Assembly: GCA_027079895.1 (NCBI GenBank)
Contig: JALWUZ010000777.1
Coordinates: forward strand, 1 to 10,070
Length of the DNA stretch: 10,070 nt
DNA from: Anaerolineae bacterium
GTDB taxonomy: Bacteria; Chloroflexota; Anaerolineae; B4-G1
Reading direction: 5' to 3'
The notes under the pieces were generated by a model that was not told the origin of the DNA, made no database searches, and was given only the letters and a program-made list of their open reading frames with translations. Shown here one piece after another: positions 7,088 through 10,070 of this stretch (position 1 is its first letter; every line of letters starts with the position of its first letter). The position numbers and the translations under genes are program-made.

Positions 7088-7094
7088 TCAGGAT

Positions 7095-7100
7095 GGAGAG
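7095..7100 (+). promoter_or_regulatory. Shine-Dalgarno fixing the start of the third operon gene
   Basis: GGAGAG lies just before the ATG at 7104 (five bases from GGAG to ATG) and eight bases past the preceding stop codon. It supports that ATG over the in-frame GTG at 7080, which overlaps the previous gene and has only a weak purine stretch upstream. Confidence 0.65.
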
Positions 7101-7103
7101 CGC

Positions 7104-9497
7104 ATGGACGAGATCGAACGGTTACTGCAATCCTATCACGCCAACACCCTGATGGAGATGGCCCGGCGCGCCGGGCTGCCGGTCAAAGATGAGAAGACCG
7201 GCCGGCGGCTGCGCAAGGCCGCTCTCCTCAAGGAGATGAAGGAGCACTTCTTCACCAAAGAGCGCGTGCAAGCCTCGTGGGAGAAACTTTCGTTGGAGGA
7301 ACGGAAGGTTGTAGCCCGCCTCCTGCTCCACCGGAAAGCCACCGTCTCCACCGCTGCCTTCCGCCGCGAACTCGTCCGCCTCGGCCTGGCCAAAGAGGCC
7401 CCGGAGCCCAAAACTCGGAGCAACATCTACCGCCCCGACGCCCCCTACGCCGACGGGGCCTACGTCGGCAACCCGTACAAAACCCAGGCCACTTACTTCG
7501 AGGACGTCATCGCCCGCCTCACCTTGCACGGCATCGTCTTCAGCAAGGACCCGCCGCTGAGTTACACCAACGTCCCGCACAAACTCCAGTTCCACCCCGG
7601 CAACACCCTCTTCATCCCCAAAGCGGTGCGCCGCCACCTGCCTCCTCCGCAGGAGATCATCCCCCCATCCGCCCGCTGGCAGCCCAAACGGACGGTGGAG
7701 GGCAACCCGGAGTTCCTCCTGCGTGACCTGTACATCTACTGGGACTTCGTGCGCAGCCACGATGTCACCTTCATCAAGAGCGGCTACATCGGCAAGCGGT
7801 TCCTCAAGGCGGTCAACAAGGTGCTGATCTCCCCCGACCCGCTGATTGGAACCGCCTCCAAAGAGCCGCAGACGGAGCGGCTGCACCTCCTCCGCGGCCT
7901 GCTGATGGCATGCGGTCTGCTGAGAAGGGTGGACGACCGCCTGCTGACGAACAAGGAGGACGACCCGCTCCACATTCCCGATTTCTGGGAACTGACCCGC
8001 GCCGAGCAGCGGGCCCGCTGCATCCGCGCCTGGCCGAAGGTGGACGCCGGCGGGGGGCTGTCGGAGGAGGCGGAGGATTACGGCCCCGACTACGCCGGCG
8101 CCCGCCAGACCGTCTCACAGGCCCTCGCCGAACTCCGGCCCGGCGAGTGGGTGGAACTGGGCGATTTCCTGTTCAAAGTCCAGGAGATGGACAGGGGCTT
8201 CCTCTTCCCGGAGCGTCCCCGCATCGAGGAGTATCGCCAGCGGCATCGCTACGGTTACTACGGCTACGGTTACTACGAAAACCCCCGCAACATACTCCAG
8301 AGGATGGACCGGTACGAGGACCAGTTCGTCATCCACTGTTTGAAGGGTTTTCTCAATCAGATCGGGCTGGTCGAACTGGGGTACGACGACGAGCAGCAGG
8401 ACGCCGCGCTGCGCGGTTTCCGCGTGGTGCCGTCCGCCGCACGGCTGCTGCCGGAGAGGAAAGGGAAACGACGGAGAAGGAAGAAAAAGAAGGCCCGCCC
8501 CGCCGAGGCGGAGACGGCGCACGAGGACGATGGGGGGAAACTCATCCTCCAGCCCAACTTCCAACTGATGGCGTTGGGCCCGGTGAAGTTCTCCCACCTG
8601 GCGATGATTGACCTGTTCGCCGACCGGGAGCGGGCCGACGTGGGGGCGTTCGAGTACCGCATCTCGCGCCGGTCGGTCTACCGGGCGCAGCAGACGGGGT
8701 TGGAGGCGACGGAGGTCATCCGCTTCCTGGAGCAGCACTGCGAGTCCGGCATTCCCCAGAACGTGCGCCGCTCGCTGGAGGAGTGGCGGGCCCACCACCA
8801 GCGGATCGTCTTCCGCTCCGCCGTCACCCTCCTCCAGGCCGCCGACCCGGCCCTGCTCCGTTCCCTGCTCGACGACCCGGACGTCGGCCAGCACCTGGCC
8901 CGCCCCGTCACCGACACCGTCGCCCTGGGACGGAGCCGGCACGGCCAATCCCTGGCCGCCGCGCTGGTGAAGAAAGGGCTCTTCCCGGCCATCTCCAGCG
9001 CGGACCCCGCCTCCGCCGACGGCAGCGTCGTCGTCGAGCCCGATGGGATAGTGCGGGCCATCCACACCGTCCCCCCCATCTACCTGAACAAGCGGCTGGG
9101 CGACATCGCGGTGCCGCTCGCCAGGGGGGAGTGGCAACTGACCCACGCCGCGGTCGCCCAGGCCGGCGGCGACCGCGAGAGCGTGCTGCGGATTCTGGCG
9201 GAGTTGGAGGCCCTCAGCCGGGGGCCGCTGCCCGACCAGGTCGTCGAGTGGGTCAAGGCCTGGGGCGGATACTACGGCCAGGCCCGCGCCGACACCGTCA
9301 CCCTGATCGAGTTCCGCGACCGCACCGCGTTGAAGGAACTCCTCGACCACCCGGCCCTGAAGCGGTACCTGTCCCCCTTCCCGACCAAGGACCGGGCGTT
9401 AGTCGTCGTCCCCACCGACCAACTGGCGCAGGTGAAGGAGATTCTCGCCGAGCGGTTCGGCGTCCGCGTCACCGAGGGGTTTCGTCGGTGGAAGTGA
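7104..9497 (+). CDS. Helicase-associated protein with two XPB N-terminal-like domains
   Basis: This 797-residue protein is third in the XPB operon and lacks helicase motifs. Its N-terminus (about 1-95) resembles the SAP-like plus winged-helix part of the preceding protein: NTLMEMARRAGLPV, a basic stretch, then LSLEERKVVARLLL. A Tyr/Gly stretch (YGYYGYGYY, 383-391) precedes a basic linker with RRRRKKKK (456-463). Next comes a clear XPB/Ssl2 N-terminal-type domain (Helicase_C_3-like, about 478-575, starting KLILQPNFQLMALGP). A second, more diverged copy covers about 641-770 (SVVVEPDG to the RALVVVPTDQL strand). The basic linker suggests nucleic-acid contact. A non-catalytic partner of the helicase is inferred. 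The gene begins 16 bases after the previous stop. Its last 29 bases overlap the end of lon on the other strand. ATG 7104 is preferred; GTG 7080 would add eight residues. Confidence 0.82.
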   Translation: MDEIERLLQSYHANTLMEMARRAGLPVKDEKTGRRLRKAALLKEMKEHFFTKERVQASWEKLSLEERKVVARLLLHRKATVSTAAFRRELVRLGLAKEAPEPKTRSNIYRPDAPYADGAYVGNPYKTQATYFEDVIARLTLHGIVFSKDPPLSYTNVPHKLQFHPGNTLFIPKAVRRHLPPPQEIIPPSARWQPKRTVEGNPEFLLRDLYIYWDFVRSHDVTFIKSGYIGKRFLKAVNKVLISPDPLIGTASKEPQTERLHLLRGLLMACGLLRRVDDRLLTNKEDDPLHIPDFWELTRAEQRARCIRAWPKVDAGGGLSEEAEDYGPDYAGARQTVSQALAELRPGEWVELGDFLFKVQEMDRGFLFPERPRIEEYRQRHRYGYYGYGYYENPRNILQRMDRYEDQFVIHCLKGFLNQIGLVELGYDDEQQDAALRGFRVVPSAARLLPERKGKRRRRKKKKARPAEAETAHEDDGGKLILQPNFQLMALGPVKFSHLAMIDLFADRERADVGAFEYRISRRSVYRAQQTGLEATEVIRFLEQHCESGIPQNVRRSLEEWRAHHQRIVFRSAVTLLQAADPALLRSLLDDPDVGQHLARPVTDTVALGRSRHGQSLAAALVKKGLFPAISSADPASADGSVVVEPDGIVRAIHTVPPIYLNKRLGDIAVPLARGEWQLTHAAVAQAGGDRESVLRILAELEALSRGPLPDQVVEWVKAWGGYYGQARADTVTLIEFRDRTALKELLDHPALKRYLSPFPTKDRALVVVPTDQLAQVKEILAERFGVRVTEGFRRWK

Positions 9498-10070
9498 GAG
9501 ACTCGATAGCGGTCTCCAGCACCTCGTCCAGGTTCTCTACGAGGACGAAGGAGAGCTCCTCGCGGATTTCCTGGGGCACGTCGTCCAAATCCGCCTCGTT
9601 GGCCTGAGGGAGGATGACCGTCTTCAGTCCTTGACGGTGAGCGGCCAGCACCTTCTGCTTCACCCCGCCGATGGGGAGCACCTGGCCTTGCAAAGTGATT
9701 TCGCCGGTCATCCCCACGTCGCCGCGCACCGGCTTGCGGGTCAGTTCGGAGACCAGCGCGGCGACCAGTGTCACCCCCGCCGACGGCCCGTCCTTCGGAA
9801 TCGCCCCGGCGGGCACGTGCAGATGGACAGTCTTCCCCTCTAGCAGGTCCTCCGGCAGCCCCAGCGACTCCAGTTTGCCCCGGACGTAACTCAGCGCGAT
9901 GCGGGCCGACTCCTTCATCACGTCCCCCAGTTGCCCGGTGAGAATCAGCCCCTCTTTGCCGCTCATCACCCGCGCCTCGACGAAGAGCACTTCCCCACCG
10001 GCGGGCGTCCAGGCCAACCCCGTCGCCACGCCCGGTATCCCGGTGCGCAGCATGGCCTCGTCCCGGAAAC
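9469..10070 (-). CDS. lon: ATP-dependent Lon protease (LonA), C-terminal proteolytic domain, partial
   Basis: About 200 codons of the C-terminus are visible, and the frame stays open through the right edge (FRDEA precedes the first methionine), so the gene's N-terminal and AAA+ parts lie beyond. The sequence has GVATGLAWTPAGGEVLFVEA, TGQLGDVMKESA, the catalytic serine in PKDGPSAG (Ser codon 9783-9781), and the catalytic lysine in GGVKQKVLAAHR (second lysine, codon 9654-9652). It ends with the usual EVLETAIESL helix. Lon degrades damaged and regulatory proteins in the cytoplasm with ATP. Both dyad residues are present, so the domain should be active. The stop codon (9471-9469) lies inside the end of the convergent XPB-operon gene. 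Confidence 0.96.
   Translation of the reverse strand, partial: FRDEAMLRTGIPGVATGLAWTPAGGEVLFVEARVMSGKEGLILTGQLGDVMKESARIALSYVRGKLESLGLPEDLLEGKTVHLHVPAGAIPKDGPSAGVTLVAALVSELTRKPVRGDVGMTGEITLQGQVLPIGGVKQKVLAAHRQGLKTVILPQANEADLDDVPQEIREELSFVLVENLDEVLETAIESLTSTDETPR

Noticed and set aside
8115..9350. 411-codon minus-strand frame opposite the third operon gene
   Set aside because: Low-complexity, Gly/Val/Leu-rich antisense product. The plus-strand frame shows XPB-N-like domains and continues the operon.
2995..9497. Anti-phage defence system
   Set aside because: Helicase plus accessory proteins can suggest defence, but I see no nuclease, methylase, toxin or other effector. The flanking genes (secG, lon) are housekeeping, so a repair or transcription role is the simpler reading.

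Overview
The window is GC-rich bacterial chromosome, most likely from a Chloroflexota (Anaerolineae-like) organism. That is an inference from four things together: a bacterial XPB helicase operon, a membrane-anchored peptide-binding protein beside secG, a LonA protease, and dispersed-looking palindromes with a GAAACCCGG core. No phylogenetic marker gene is present to prove it.

Layout: positions 1-2651 read leftward on the minus strand. From right to left they hold secG, a rho-independent terminator, an oligopeptide-type solute-binding protein, a tRNA-Leu(CAG) with its own promoter and terminator, and the start of a GT4-type glycosyltransferase cut by the window edge. Positions 2652-2994 are a divergent intergenic region. 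It holds a strong extended -10 promoter facing secG, two near-identical 72-bp tandem repeats built from four related palindromes, and a sigma-70-like promoter facing right.

Positions 2995-9497 are a tight three-gene plus-strand operon. It encodes an XPB-type superfamily 2 DNA helicase (588 aa), a SWIM zinc-finger protein (774 aa) and a related protein with a lysine/arginine block (797 aa). Neither partner protein shows helicase motifs. By eye both carry the same fold-sized module that forms the N-terminus of the helicase: one copy in the second protein and two in the third, so four copies across the operon. The operon therefore looks like a dedicated XPB complex, a helicase with two non-catalytic DNA- or protein-binding partners, probably in DNA repair or transcription-linked remodelling. 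It is the most interesting system in the window.

The right edge holds the C-terminal proteolytic domain of Lon on the minus strand. Its last 29 bases overlap the end of the XPB operon tail to tail, so the two transcription units converge without a visible terminator.
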